Below are positions 45,887 to 54,281 of a stretch of 64,000 bases of DNA, one piece after another. The notes beneath the pieces were generated by a model. The model saw only the letters and a list, made by a program, of their open reading frames with translations. It had not been told where the DNA came from and searched no databases. Position numbers and translations under genes: made by a program. Numbering within the stretch: position 1 is the first letter of the stretch; the number at the start of each line of letters is the position of its first letter. The DNA comes from Saccharothrix sp. ALI-22-I (lineage in GTDB: Bacteria; Actinomycetota; Actinomycetes; Mycobacteriales; Pseudonocardiaceae), in NCBI RefSeq assembly GCF_001984175.1, contig NZ_MTQP01000067.1:558001-622000 (forward strand), in the 5' to 3' direction.

Positions 45887-46422
45887 GCCTGCACGCCGAC
45901 ACCGTCTCGACCTTGGGCGCTTGGCGTCCCGCCGACCGGACGCAGGAGTCGCTGCGGCAGGCCTACCTGGGCTTCCTGGCAGCTCGCGAGGACGCTTGCC
46001 AACGTGCGTGCGAGCCCGGCCACATCACCGCCTCGGCCTTGGTCCTGAACGCCACCGCAGACCAAACGCTGCTGACCCTGCACCCCCGAGTCGGCCGCTG
46101 GCTCCAGTTGGGCGGCCACTGCGAGCCGTCGGACACCACGCTGGCCGCTGCCGCGCTGCGCGAGGCGACGGAGGAGTCCGGCATCCAGGGCCTGCGCATC
46201 GAGCCCGTGCCGATCCACCTGGACGTACACCCGATCACGTGCTCGCTCGGCAAGCCGACCCGCCACTACGACGTCCGCTTCCTCGTCCGCGCCCCCGTCA
46301 ACGCCCGCCCACACCGCAGCGCCGAGTCCGTAGACCTCCAGTGGTGGCCCCTCGACAACATGCCCTCCAACGTCGACGACCTCCACCCCATGATCCAAGC
46401 CGCCCTAACCCACCTCCGCTAA
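45883..46422 (+). CDS. Nudix hydrolase
   Basis: 179 residues with the Nudix box [25 protein letters not shown] (the pre-box Glu is Asp, as in this subfamily), following LQLGG. It hydrolyses a nucleoside diphosphate linked to X; the substrate is unknown. GTG start overlaps fbiB by 4 bp (GTGA), so it belongs to the fbiA-fbiB operon. A role in clearing pyrophosphate-linked by-products of F420 synthesis is only a guess. Followed by the palindromic 22-bp repeat cluster. Confidence 0.9.
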   Translation: MSLHADTVSTLGAWRPADRTQESLRQAYLGFLAAREDACQRACEPGHITASALVLNATADQTLLTLHPRVGRWLQLGGHCEPSDTTLAAAALREATEESGIQGLRIEPVPIHLDVHPITCSLGKPTRHYDVRFLVRAPVNARPHRSAESVDLQWWPLDNMPSNVDDLHPMIQAALTHLR

Positions 46423-46423
46423 C

Positions 46424-46609
46424 CCGCGTGTCCAACCTCCAGAACGCGCGTGTCCAACACTCAGGCACCCCGAGTTGAACGCTCAGGTTCGTCCGCCGCG
46501 TTCTGAGCGTTCAACTCGGGTGTTCCGAACGTAGGACACGCCTGTTCCGAACGTTGGACACGCGCGACGTGAACGTTGGACACGCGCGTTCTGGAGGTTG
46601 GACACGCGC
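46424..46609. repeat. 22-bp repeats, cluster 2, arranged as a large palindrome
   Basis: Right half: five 22-bp units from 46500, 46522, 46544, 46566 and 46588, with the same pattern as cluster 1. Left half (from 46424): inverted units. The outermost 33 bp of each side are exact reverse complements, as are inner 16-bp blocks (CGAGTTGAACGCTCAG / CTGAGCGTTCAACTCG). It fills the gap between convergent Nudix and Pro-rich genes. Confidence 0.92.
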
Positions 46610-46622
46610 GGGGGTGGGGGGG

Positions 46623-47003
46623 TTAGCGGTCGCCGTTCAGGCGTTGGGATAGGCCTGGGGGGCGCTGGTCGGGGCCGCCGGAGAGGCGTTGCGACAGGGT
46701 GGGGCGCGAGGTGGGGACCTGTTGGACCGTGGGGACCGGGCCGGGGGCTACGCGGAGTTCCGGCTCGGGGTCGGGTACGGCAGGTGGGGGTGGCGGGGCT
46801 GGCTGACCTGCGGCGATGTGGGCGGCCAGGACCATGGTGGAGTCCGGGTCTTCGCGCGGGTCGACCGCGTTGACCATGGCGCGCGGGATCTGCTGGGTTG
46901 CCGAGGAGTCCATCGGCGACGTCATGTTGTCCGGCGTCACGACGTGGATGCCACGTGCACGAGCACGGGCCAGCGCCGCGTCGGCCCGAGCGCGAGGGTC
47001 CAT
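46623..47003 (-). CDS. Proline-rich conserved hypothetical protein
   Basis: 126 residues. Conserved-looking N-terminus MDPRARADAALARARARGIHVVTPDN with SPMDSSATQQIPRAMV, then a disordered Pro-rich segment (APPPPPAVPDPEPELRVAPGPVP) and a C-terminal repeat LSQRLSGG...LSQRLNGD. No membrane segment. ATG at 47003 with AGGAGAG 7 nt upstream. Divergent from the guanylyltransferase gene. I do not recognise a function; the LSQRL repeats might be short protein-docking motifs. Confidence 0.65.
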   Translation of the reverse strand: MDPRARADAALARARARGIHVVTPDNMTSPMDSSATQQIPRAMVNAVDPREDPDSTMVLAAHIAAGQPAPPPPPAVPDPEPELRVAPGPVPTVQQVPTSRPTLSQRLSGGPDQRPPGLSQRLNGDR

Positions 47004-47159
47004 CCGGATCTCTCCTGCGTGTGCCTTGGGCCGGCTGGGAGCGCCGGCGTGCCGATCGGTGCCGCTCGCCGACACGGGACCACTGCCCGTGCCGCCCGAG
47101 CGCTCATGCCAGAGTATTCGCAAACTACGGGTGGAAGTAAGCGGAGGAGGAAAAACGGC

Positions 47160-48236
47160 ATGTCGGAGCTGCAAGGCGCCGAGGCAGTGGTTCTGGTCGG
47201 GGGCAAGGGAACCCGACTCCGACCACTGACCCTGTCCGCCCCCAAGCCCATGCTGCCGACCGCCGGGGTGCCGTTCCTCACCCACTTGCTGTCGCGGATT
47301 CGGGAAGCGGGCATCACCCACGTCGTGCTGGGCACGTCGTACAAGGCCGAGGTCTTCCAGGAGCACTTCGGTGACGGCGCGGAGCTCGGTCTGGAGCTGG
47401 AGTACGTGGTCGAGGAGGTGCCGCTGGACACGGCGGGCGCCATCCGCAACGTCGCCGACAAGCTGCGCGAACGCGACGTGATGGTGTTCAACGGTGACAT
47501 CCTGTCGGGCGTGGACCTGCGCGCCCTGGTCGACACGCACCGCAAGGCCGAGGCCGACGTGACGCTGCACCTGGTCCGGGTGGACGACCCGCGCCGGTTC
47601 GGCTGCGTGCCGACGGACGCGGACGGTCGGGTCACGGCGTTCCTGGAGAAGACGGAGAACCCGCCGACGGACCAGATCAACGCGGGCTGCTACGTGTTCC
47701 GCCGCGAGGTGATCGAGGGCATTCCCGCTGGTAGGCCGGTTTCGGTGGAGCGGGAGACGTTCCCGGGGCTGTTGGCGGCCGGTGCGCGCGTGCAGGGTTA
47801 CGTGGACGCGTCGTACTGGCTGGACCTCGGCACGCCGGCCGCGTTCGTTCAGGGTTCGGCGGACCTGGTGCGCGGTGTCGCGCCGACCGCCGCGCTGGCG
47901 CTCAAGGGTGACGCGGTGCTGCTCGAAGGCGCGAAGGTGGACGAGAGCGCGGTGGTGACGGGCGGCACGACGGTCGGCGCGGGCTGCACGGTCGCGGCCG
48001 GCGCGGTGGTGGACGGCTCGGTGCTGTTCGACGGCGCGGTCGTCGGTGAGGGTGCACGCATCGAGCGCAGTGTGCTCGGGGCGAACTCGCTGGTCCAGGC
48101 CGGTGCGGTGGTGTCGGACGCGGTGATCGGTGACGGCGCGGTGGTCGGCGCGCGGTGCGAGTTGATCAACGGGGCCCGGGTGTGGCCGGGTGTCGTGCTG
48201 CCCGAGGGCGGGGTGCGGTTCTCCGCCGATGTCTGA
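47160..48236 (+). CDS. manC: GDP-mannose pyrophosphorylase / sugar-nucleotide transferase (Rv3264c-like)
   Basis: 358 residues. Nucleotidyltransferase domain with VVLVGGKGTRLRPLTLSAPKPMLP (10-33) and GDILSGVD, then a left-handed beta-helix of hexapeptide repeats (about 240-358). The length and order match Rv3264c, assigned as mannose-1-phosphate guanylyltransferase. It makes GDP-mannose for mannolipids and protein mannosylation. ATG at 47160 with GGAGGAGG about 9 nt upstream. The enzyme could act on another sugar phosphate; the neighbourhood (manA, manB) favours mannose. Confidence 0.9.
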   Translation: MSELQGAEAVVLVGGKGTRLRPLTLSAPKPMLPTAGVPFLTHLLSRIREAGITHVVLGTSYKAEVFQEHFGDGAELGLELEYVVEEVPLDTAGAIRNVADKLRERDVMVFNGDILSGVDLRALVDTHRKAEADVTLHLVRVDDPRRFGCVPTDADGRVTAFLEKTENPPTDQINAGCYVFRREVIEGIPAGRPVSVERETFPGLLAAGARVQGYVDASYWLDLGTPAAFVQGSADLVRGVAPTAALALKGDAVLLEGAKVDESAVVTGGTTVGAGCTVAAGAVVDGSVLFDGAVVGEGARIERSVLGANSLVQAGAVVSDAVIGDGAVVGARCELINGARVWPGVVLPEGGVRFSADV

Positions 48237-48265
48237 GTGTGATGTGTGCTGATGCGTGATGCGTG

Positions 48266-49150
48266 ATGCCTAGGACGTGGTCGCCGCCGTTCCCGCTGGA
48301 TCTCGGCGCGGTGCTGAGGTCGTTGCGGCGGGGACCGGGCGACGTGACGTTCCAGGTTGGGGACGGGGTGTGGTTGACCGCCAACACCCCGGCCGGGCCG
48401 GGCACCCTGCACGTCCGCCGCACCGATGTGGTGCAGGCGGACGCGTGGGGTGCCGGCGCGGAGTGGCTGCTCGACGGCCTGCCCGCGTTGCTGGGCGCCG
48501 GGGACGACGACTCGGCGTTCGAGTGCCACCACCCGTTGATCGCCGAGACGCGACGACGTCGGCCGGGCATCCGGCTGGGCGCGACGGGCCGGGTGTGGGA
48601 CATGCTGCTGCCCGCGATCCTGGAGCAGAAGGTCACCGGCATCGAGGCCAACCGGTCATACCGGGAACTGTGCCGCCGATTCGGCACACCGGCGCCGGGG
48701 GTCAGCGAGATGTACGTCCCGCCGACGCCACGCGCGATCCTGGGCATCACGGACTGGGAGTGGCACCGCGCGGGCGTGGACGGCGGGCGCAGGCGTGCGC
48801 TGATCGCGGCCGCCCAGGTGGCGCACCGCCTGGAGGGCGCGTTCGCCCTGGGCGGCGAGGACGGCCGGAACCTGCTGCGAAAGGTGCCCGGCATCGGCGT
48901 CTGGACGGCGGCCGAGGTGGCACAGCGGGCCTGGGGTGACCCGGACGCCGTGAGCTTCGGCGACTACCACCTGTCCGGGATAGTCGGCTGGGCGCTCAAA
49001 GGCGGCCCGTTGGACGACGACGGCATGGCCGAGGTCCTGGCCCCCTACGCGCCCCAACGCCACCGCGCGGTCGTCTACGTCCTCGCGTCCGGCGTCAAGA
49101 AACCCCGCCGCGCTCCCCGCTTCTCACCCCGCGACTACCGCGCGATGTGA
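48266..49150 (+). CDS. AlkA-like HhH-GPD DNA-3-methyladenine glycosylase
   Basis: 294 residues. The helix-hairpin-helix is LLRKVPGIGVWTAAEV, followed by the GPD loop where the catalytic Asp lies in SFGDYHL. The upstream EQKVTGIEANRSYREL helix is typical of AlkA/DinG-type enzymes. It removes alkylated bases from DNA. The start may be GTG 48263 or ATG 48266. Its last 56 bp overlap the end of the NACHT gene on the other strand. Confidence 0.9.
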   Translation: MPRTWSPPFPLDLGAVLRSLRRGPGDVTFQVGDGVWLTANTPAGPGTLHVRRTDVVQADAWGAGAEWLLDGLPALLGAGDDDSAFECHHPLIAETRRRRPGIRLGATGRVWDMLLPAILEQKVTGIEANRSYRELCRRFGTPAPGVSEMYVPPTPRAILGITDWEWHRAGVDGGRRRALIAAAQVAHRLEGAFALGGEDGRNLLRKVPGIGVWTAAEVAQRAWGDPDAVSFGDYHLSGIVGWALKGGPLDDDGMAEVLAPYAPQRHRAVVYVLASGVKKPRRAPRFSPRDYRAM

Positions 49151-51629
49151 GGACTTCCGACGGACCGCCACGTCGGAGGTGCTCGATCCCCAGCATTTCG
49201 GTCAGGCTGTCCCACTCCCCCTCGGCGAGTTGTGACTGCCACAGCAGCGTCAGGGCTCGCCACGTCGTTCGTTCCGGTTTGTCGCGGTCGAGGTCCAACA
49301 CGGCCAACCGCCCACGCACCACCACGGCGAGGACGACCAGGTTCGCCGTGTACGCCGCGATGCGACGGGCGGTCGGCAGGACCTGCGGCGCGTACTCCGG
49401 GTGTTCGGCGCCGGGCTGGTGGTGTTGAGCCGCACCCACCAAGTCGGTGAACTGCTCGTTCAGCTCTGTCCTGTCGGCCTCGGAAGTTCCGTCGAACAGT
49501 TCCCGCAGGAACGACACCACGGGCGTGCGGGCGGTCAGCGGCACGAACGACAACAACGGCTCCAGCCAGCCCGGACTGCTCACCGGACGGCTGTAGAGCG
49601 AAGACGTGGTCATCCGCGCCCTGGTGAGCACTTCCATCGACGCCCGGTGGACCAGCCGGGCGACGAGGTACTCACCGAACGTGGCGTGCAGGAACTCGTA
49701 GGTGCTGAGCACCCGGCCGTCGTAGGCGGCTTGGGCCGCGTGGACGAAGAAGAACTGGCCCACGACCAACTGGGCCGGACTGAGCCGGAACCGCCGGTCC
49801 TGGGCACCTCGTACCGCCATCGGCAGCAGGGCGTTCAGGTCGTGGTCCAACTCGGTCTCGTCGACCCACCGCGCTCCGCGGTTGAACATCGCGAAGGCGA
49901 CCACCGAGAGCCTGATCAGGTTCTCTTCCACGGCCCGGTCGACTTGGTGGCCGAGCGGGCCGTGCAGGCGCTTGAGGACCTCGCGGCGGGCGAACTTGGT
50001 CAACAGCTGCTCGTACAAGCCGGCGTGGGCGAGTTCGGCGCCCTCCTGGTGCAAGGCGTTGCCGTCCGCGTTGTACAGCGCCAGCATGAACAACAGCAGC
50101 GGCTGGCCGGCGAGGTCGTCGAATCTCAGCGCCACCTCCGGATCCAACACCGCTCCGGGGTTGGCGGCGTTCCACACCTCCAGCCAGTGCCGCACCTGGT
50201 CGTGGCTGAACGGCTCCAGCTTCAGCACGATCGTCGAACTGGCGAACCGCGCACGGTGCGCCACGGCGGTGCGGCTGGTCACGACGACGATCACCCCTCG
50301 CCCCTGGTCCGACTCGCGGCGCTGGAACTCGCGGACCCGCGCCAGGTAGTCCGACCTGCTGGTGCCCGTGGCCTGGAGCAGTTCGTCGAAGCCGTCCAAC
50401 AGGACGACCGGGACGGCCGACGCCGCCGCACGGGCCAGGTCGGGCCAGGCCAACCGCTCGCCCGTCGTGTGCATGATGGCGCCTTCGATCTGCTCCTCCA
50501 GGGTGGCGTCGGCCGGCGCGTCCCGCAGGACGACCCTGATCGGCAGGAAATCCTCCGCGGGCAGCTGCGCGGCCAGCATCTTCGTCAGCAGCGACTTGCC
50601 CGCGCCGGGCTGCCCCAGCACGACCAGGGGCGCCGAGGTCGCCTGCGAGGAGGTGAGGTAGCCGGCGAGGTAGTCGTCCAGGTCGACGCGGACCGGCTTC
50701 TCGGACCACCAGCTCTCCTGGCTGACGTCGTCGCCCTGACCGACTTCGATGACCTTGAAGCCCGGCGACACGTACGCCTGTTCCAACGTCGGCAGGACGA
50801 GCCCCGGCTGGACGTCGCCTTCCACGATCGGACGACCGAGGGCCGCGCGGTAGCCCCGGGCCAGGGCGGTGCGGCGGCTGTCGGGTGGTTGGGCGCCCAC
50901 GACCTGCTGCAACAACTCCCGCATGTCTTCGAGGGCCGTTCGCTGCCTGCCGATCTCGGAGCGGATCGCTGCGGACTCGATGCCGCTCATCCACACCGAG
51001 AACTCCGGGAAGTCGGCCGCCAGCCGTCGATACAGCTCTTGGTAGTGGACCAGGGCGCGGCGCGGCACCTCGTCAGAGGCCGTCGTGCGGAAGCGATCGC
51101 GCTTGTCCTCGGTGAGGTCGTCCCACGCGGCGAAGCCGCTGAGGAAGCCGACGACGTCAGCGGCCATGCGGTCGTAGAACGACAAGAGGTCCACGACGAT
51201 GGCGTCCGGTGGCCGTTCGGCACTTGGCACGGGAATCCTGGTGTCCAGCAGGACGTGGACGAGGTCCAACTCGCTGTTCCACACGGACGGACCCGCACCG
51301 GCGAGGGCGAGCTGCTCGCGCTTGCTGATCTCCAGTGTGAACGGAAGCCCCACGTCGTCGATCGCCTCGAAGAACGCGGTCACCACGATGATGCCGTGCG
51401 CGGCTTCGAGCAACCGGGTCCGGTCGACGCGGTGCAGGCCTGTCACCCGCGCACGCAGCGACGACACCAGCTGCTTGCCGAGTCGGACCACCTCGGACCG
51501 GGCGTCCAGCAGGTCGATCCCGCCCGTGGCCAGCACCGCCGCCGCCGAGGCGTGGTCCAGGAGCTTGACGAGACCGGTGTCGCCGCCGAGCAGCTTCACC
51601 GCGTCACCGTAGGAGAAGGAGACGCGCAT
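49095..51629 (-). CDS. NACHT-domain STAND ATPase, candidate immunity protein
   Basis: 844 residues. An all-helical N-terminal region (1-330) of the NACHT N-terminal helical (NNH) type precedes the NACHT core: Walker A GQPGAGKS (339-346), Walker B VVLLDGFDE (408-416) and sensor 1 VVVTSR (448-453). A winged-helix and helical C-terminal part (about 560-844) includes a YEFLHATFGEYLVARLV motif of the NACHT-associated module. There is no repeat sensor and no fused enzyme domain, so the N-terminal helices would be the effector or adaptor. Bacterial NACHT proteins are known antiphage factors. Start ATG at 51629, six bases after a GATAAT -10, so likely leaderless. Confidence 0.85.
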   Translation of the reverse strand: MRVSFSYGDAVKLLGGDTGLVKLLDHASAAAVLATGGIDLLDARSEVVRLGKQLVSSLRARVTGLHRVDRTRLLEAAHGIIVVTAFFEAIDDVGLPFTLEISKREQLALAGAGPSVWNSELDLVHVLLDTRIPVPSAERPPDAIVVDLLSFYDRMAADVVGFLSGFAAWDDLTEDKRDRFRTTASDEVPRRALVHYQELYRRLAADFPEFSVWMSGIESAAIRSEIGRQRTALEDMRELLQQVVGAQPPDSRRTALARGYRAALGRPIVEGDVQPGLVLPTLEQAYVSPGFKVIEVGQGDDVSQESWWSEKPVRVDLDDYLAGYLTSSQATSAPLVVLGQPGAGKSLLTKMLAAQLPAEDFLPIRVVLRDAPADATLEEQIEGAIMHTTGERLAWPDLARAAASAVPVVLLDGFDELLQATGTSRSDYLARVREFQRRESDQGRGVIVVVTSRTAVAHRARFASSTIVLKLEPFSHDQVRHWLEVWNAANPGAVLDPEVALRFDDLAGQPLLLFMLALYNADGNALHQEGAELAHAGLYEQLLTKFARREVLKRLHGPLGHQVDRAVEENLIRLSVVAFAMFNRGARWVDETELDHDLNALLPMAVRGAQDRRFRLSPAQLVVGQFFFVHAAQAAYDGRVLSTYEFLHATFGEYLVARLVHRASMEVLTRARMTTSSLYSRPVSSPGWLEPLLSFVPLTARTPVVSFLRELFDGTSEADRTELNEQFTDLVGAAQHHQPGAEHPEYAPQVLPTARRIAAYTANLVVLAVVVRGRLAVLDLDRDKPERTTWRALTLLWQSQLAEGEWDSLTEMLGIEHLRRGGPSEVLTSRGSRGVRSGERGGVS

Positions 51630-51635
51630 CGGGAC

Positions 51636-51641
51636 ATTATC
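51636..51641 (-). promoter_or_regulatory. -10 element of a leaderless NACHT promoter
   Basis: GATAAT on the minus strand ends 6 nt before the ATG at 51629, placing the transcription start at or near the A of the start codon. Confidence 0.6.
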
Positions 51642-51703
51642 CGAATCGCGGCACCCCGGGGACGCCGGTACGCCCGCGATCACCAGAACGGCCCAACGAG
51701 GGG

Positions 51704-52555
51704 TTAGCGGGACATCAGCTTCAGCCGCAGGGAGAGGCCGGCGCGGATGGCCAGGAGGACCGGGGCCCAGAGCAGACCGCGGTGGCGGTCGGCGAGGTAG
51801 CGGTAGGCGCTGGAGTGGTGGGCGGCCAGCATGCGGCCGGACGTGCGTCGGGTGGAGTGGCCGCCGATGTGCACGACCTCCGCCTCCGGCACGTACACGT
51901 TCAGCCACCCGGCGCGACCGAGCCGGTCACCCAGGTCGACGTCCTCGAAGTACATGAAGTAGCGGGGGTCGAAGCCGTCGACCGAGTCGAACGCCTCGCG
52001 CCGCATCAGCAGGCACGACCCGGACAGCCACTCGGCGGTGCGCTCCTCCGGTGACGCCTGCGCCTGCCGGTAGTCCCGCGACCACGGGTTCGACGGCCAG
52101 ACGTGCGCGAACAGCGCGTGCCCCAGCCCCCGCCCCAACGACGGCAGCAGCCGGGCCGACGGGTAGACGTTCCCGGACGGTTCCCGGATCAACGGCCCGA
52201 ACGCCCCGCCCCGGGGCCACCGCTTGGCGGCCTCCAGCAGCGCGTCCAGGCTTCCCACGCCCCACGACAGGTCCGGGTTGGCCACCACGACCCACCCGAC
52301 CGACGGCGGCAGCGACGCCACACCGCGGTTCGCGGCCGCCCCGTACCCGAGGTTCCCGCCGGTCGGCACGAACGTCACGTTCGCGTGCTCGGCGGCGGCG
52401 CGTTCCGGCACGCCGTCGGTGGACCCGTTGTCCGCCAGCACCACCGACACCGGCCGTGTGGTCGCCGAGGACAGCGTGGACAGGAAGTTGTCCAGGGTTT
52501 CACCGGGCGAGTAGGTGACGGTCACCACCGCCAACTCGTCTCCGTAACGCGTCAC
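51704..52555 (-). CDS. wbbL: WbbL-type rhamnosyltransferase (GT2)
   Basis: 283 residues. AVVTVTYSPGETLDNFL, LADNGSTDG, NLGYGAAANRG, ANPDLSWG, WLSGSCLLMRREAFDSVDGFDPRYFMYFEDVDLGDRLG: all blocks of Rv3265c WbbL, which adds rhamnose to GlcNAc-PP-decaprenol to build the arabinogalactan linker. The GTG at 52555 is preferred (AAGGTGA 5 nt upstream); the ATG at 52597 would lie inside the DUF4396 gene. Only 10 bp separate it from that gene, so it may be read through from the copper-type promoter. Linker assembly occurs at the inner membrane face. Confidence 0.92.
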   Translation of the reverse strand: MTRYGDELAVVTVTYSPGETLDNFLSTLSSATTRPVSVVLADNGSTDGVPERAAAEHANVTFVPTGGNLGYGAAANRGVASLPPSVGWVVVANPDLSWGVGSLDALLEAAKRWPRGGAFGPLIREPSGNVYPSARLLPSLGRGLGHALFAHVWPSNPWSRDYRQAQASPEERTAEWLSGSCLLMRREAFDSVDGFDPRYFMYFEDVDLGDRLGRAGWLNVYVPEAEVVHIGGHSTRRTSGRMLAAHHSSAYRYLADRHRGLLWAPVLLAIRAGLSLRLKLMSR

Positions 52556-52565
52556 GCCGGTCACC

Positions 52566-53009
52566 TTAGTGGTGGTGCGCGTGATGCACGACGGCATGTC
52601 CCTTGCCGCGCGAGATCAACCACCGGTTCACCGGCACGGTCAGCACGAACGCGACCGCCAACGAGAACGCCAGCGCGCCCCAGAACAGCAGGCTGGACAC
52701 ACCCGCGTCCATCGCGCCCGGGACCACCAGCATGATCGCGTTGTCGACGACCTCCATCACCGCGATCGACACGGTGTCGGCCGCCAGCGCCACCTTCACC
52801 GCCGCACCGAAGCCGAGACCCGTCTTCAGCACTCCACGCAGGGTCAGCGCGTAGCCGAAGAAGAACGCCAAGGCCACGGCGAGCACCACGGTGCCCCAGT
52901 TCGGCAGACCGATGGCGGTCCCGATGACCATGCCCAGCACTTCACCGATGGCACAGCCGGTGAGGCAGTGCAGCGTCGCCGAGATTGCCATCGACCAGGT
53001 TGTCTTCAT
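52566..53009 (-). CDS. DUF4396 membrane protein with histidine tail
   Basis: 147 residues, four predicted helices, opening MKTTWSMAISATLHCLTGCAIGEVLGMVIG with Cys and His in the first helix, and ending in a His-rich tail (VVHHAHHH). DUF4396 proteins are uncharacterised; some lie by copper or heavy-metal genes. Just upstream is a CsoR-like operator, so metal control and possibly metal binding are likely. ATG at 53009. Confidence 0.8.
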   Translation of the reverse strand: MKTTWSMAISATLHCLTGCAIGEVLGMVIGTAIGLPNWGTVVLAVALAFFFGYALTLRGVLKTGLGFGAAVKVALAADTVSIAVMEVVDNAIMLVVPGAMDAGVSSLLFWGALAFSLAVAFVLTVPVNRWLISRGKGHAVVHHAHHH

Positions 53010-53020
53010 GCTCAGGACAA

Positions 53021-53035
53021 TACCCCCAGGGGGTA
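53021..53035 (-). promoter_or_regulatory. CsoR/RcnR-type operator at the DUF4396 promoter
   Basis: TACCCCC-A-GGGGGTA is a perfect 15-bp odd palindrome, 12 bp upstream of the start codon. It matches the G-tract palindromes bound by CsoR-family copper repressors. No csoR gene is in the window. Confidence 0.7.
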
Positions 53036-53077
53036 CCCAGAGCGCAAGGGGGGAAGACAGCGCCAGGAAGCAGGAAA

Positions 53078-54223
53078 TTAACGCCGGTGCGAGCGCGCGG
53101 CCCGCTCATAAGCCAGCCGGTGCCGGGCCGCCGACGTGGACCACGAGAAGTCCTTCGCCCGCACCACCGCCGACGCGGCCAGCTCGTCCCGCCGGGCCGG
53201 ATCGTCGAGCAGCTCACCGAGGGCAGCCGCGATGTCACCCGCGCCGACCCCGCAGTACGCCACCGCGTCGCCGCCGACCTCGGGCAGGCTCAACCGCCGC
53301 GTCGTCAGCACGGCCGCACCGGAAGCCATCGCCTCCAGCACCGGCAGCCCGAACCCCTCGCCGAGCGACGGGTACGCCACCAGCTCCGCGCCGCCGAGGA
53401 ACCCGGCCAGCGACGAGAACGGCAGGTAACCGGCCCGGATCACGCGGATGCGGTGCGGCACGGCGTCCAGCGCGCGTTCCACCTGGCTGTCCCAGCCGGG
53501 CTGACCGGCCAGCACGAGCGCGGGCGGGTTCGGCCGATCCCGGCACGCCTGCGCGAACCCGCGGATGAGCGCCGGAACGTTCTTCCGCGGCTCCAGAGCA
53601 CCCAGGAAAGCCACGTAAGGCGCGTCCCCCAGCGACAGCATCCGCCGGACCGACGCCACTTCCTCGGCCGTCGGCGGGTGGAACCGCTCGGTCTCCACGC
53701 CGTGCTGGGCGATGTGCAGCAACCGCCTGTCCGCGCCGGCCACCCGCGCCAGCTCGTCCGCCGTCGCCCGCGACGGCACGACGCACAGCGTGGCCCGGCG
53801 CAGCGAAGCCCTGGTCCAGGCCCGGAAGAAGCGCGCCTTGACCGACGAGTGCAGCACCGGGTCGGTGAAGAACGTCGCGTCGTGCAGCGTCACCACCGAC
53901 GCCGCGCGGTTCGCCAGCGGCACGGTGTAGTGCGGCGAGTGCACGACGTTCACACCGAGCCGGTTCGCCAGCCGGGGCAGCGTCGTCTGCTCCCACGTCA
54001 GCCGGGCCGTCCGGGTCGCCACCGCGTCCGCGGCCGGGATGATCCGCGACCCGGGCGCCAGCGACGTGTAGAGCGCGGCGTCCCGCAGTTGGCACACCAC
54101 GCTGAGTCGGGCACCGTCCGCGTCCAGCGCGGCCACCAGGGAATCGACATACCGCCCGACGCCACCTCGGTCGGCCGGGACGGCGGTGGCGTCGATCAGC
54201 ACACTGGGCTCGACGGGTGACAC
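53078..54223 (-). CDS. GT4-family glycosyltransferase
   Basis: 381 residues. N-domain VLIDATAVPADRGGVGRYVDSLVAAL with the GGVGRY loop; middle VHSPHYTVPL and VVTLHDATFF; C-domain with LGALEPRKNVPALIRGF, then the EGFGLPVLEAMASGAAVLTT motif (E-x7-E). GT-B fold, probably mannosyl or rhamnosyl transfer. GTG at 54223, with TACTCT about 8 nt upstream and no Shine-Dalgarno, so probably leaderless. The genes from here to 60342 form a glycan cluster. Confidence 0.9.
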   Translation of the reverse strand: MSPVEPSVLIDATAVPADRGGVGRYVDSLVAALDADGARLSVVCQLRDAALYTSLAPGSRIIPAADAVATRTARLTWEQTTLPRLANRLGVNVVHSPHYTVPLANRAASVVTLHDATFFTDPVLHSSVKARFFRAWTRASLRRATLCVVPSRATADELARVAGADRRLLHIAQHGVETERFHPPTAEEVASVRRMLSLGDAPYVAFLGALEPRKNVPALIRGFAQACRDRPNPPALVLAGQPGWDSQVERALDAVPHRIRVIRAGYLPFSSLAGFLGGAELVAYPSLGEGFGLPVLEAMASGAAVLTTRRLSLPEVGGDAVAYCGVGAGDIAAALGELLDDPARRDELAASAVVRAKDFSWSTSAARHRLAYERAARSHRR

Positions 54224-54281
54224 GCGGTGAAGAGTACGGCGGACGACCGACAGGTTGCCTGGGAATGCCGTAAACGGTTCG

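Noticed and set aside
52556-52597. wbbL start at the ATG 52597
   Set aside because: It overlaps the DUF4396 gene, and the added residues do not fit WbbL; the GTG at 52555 has a good Shine-Dalgarno.
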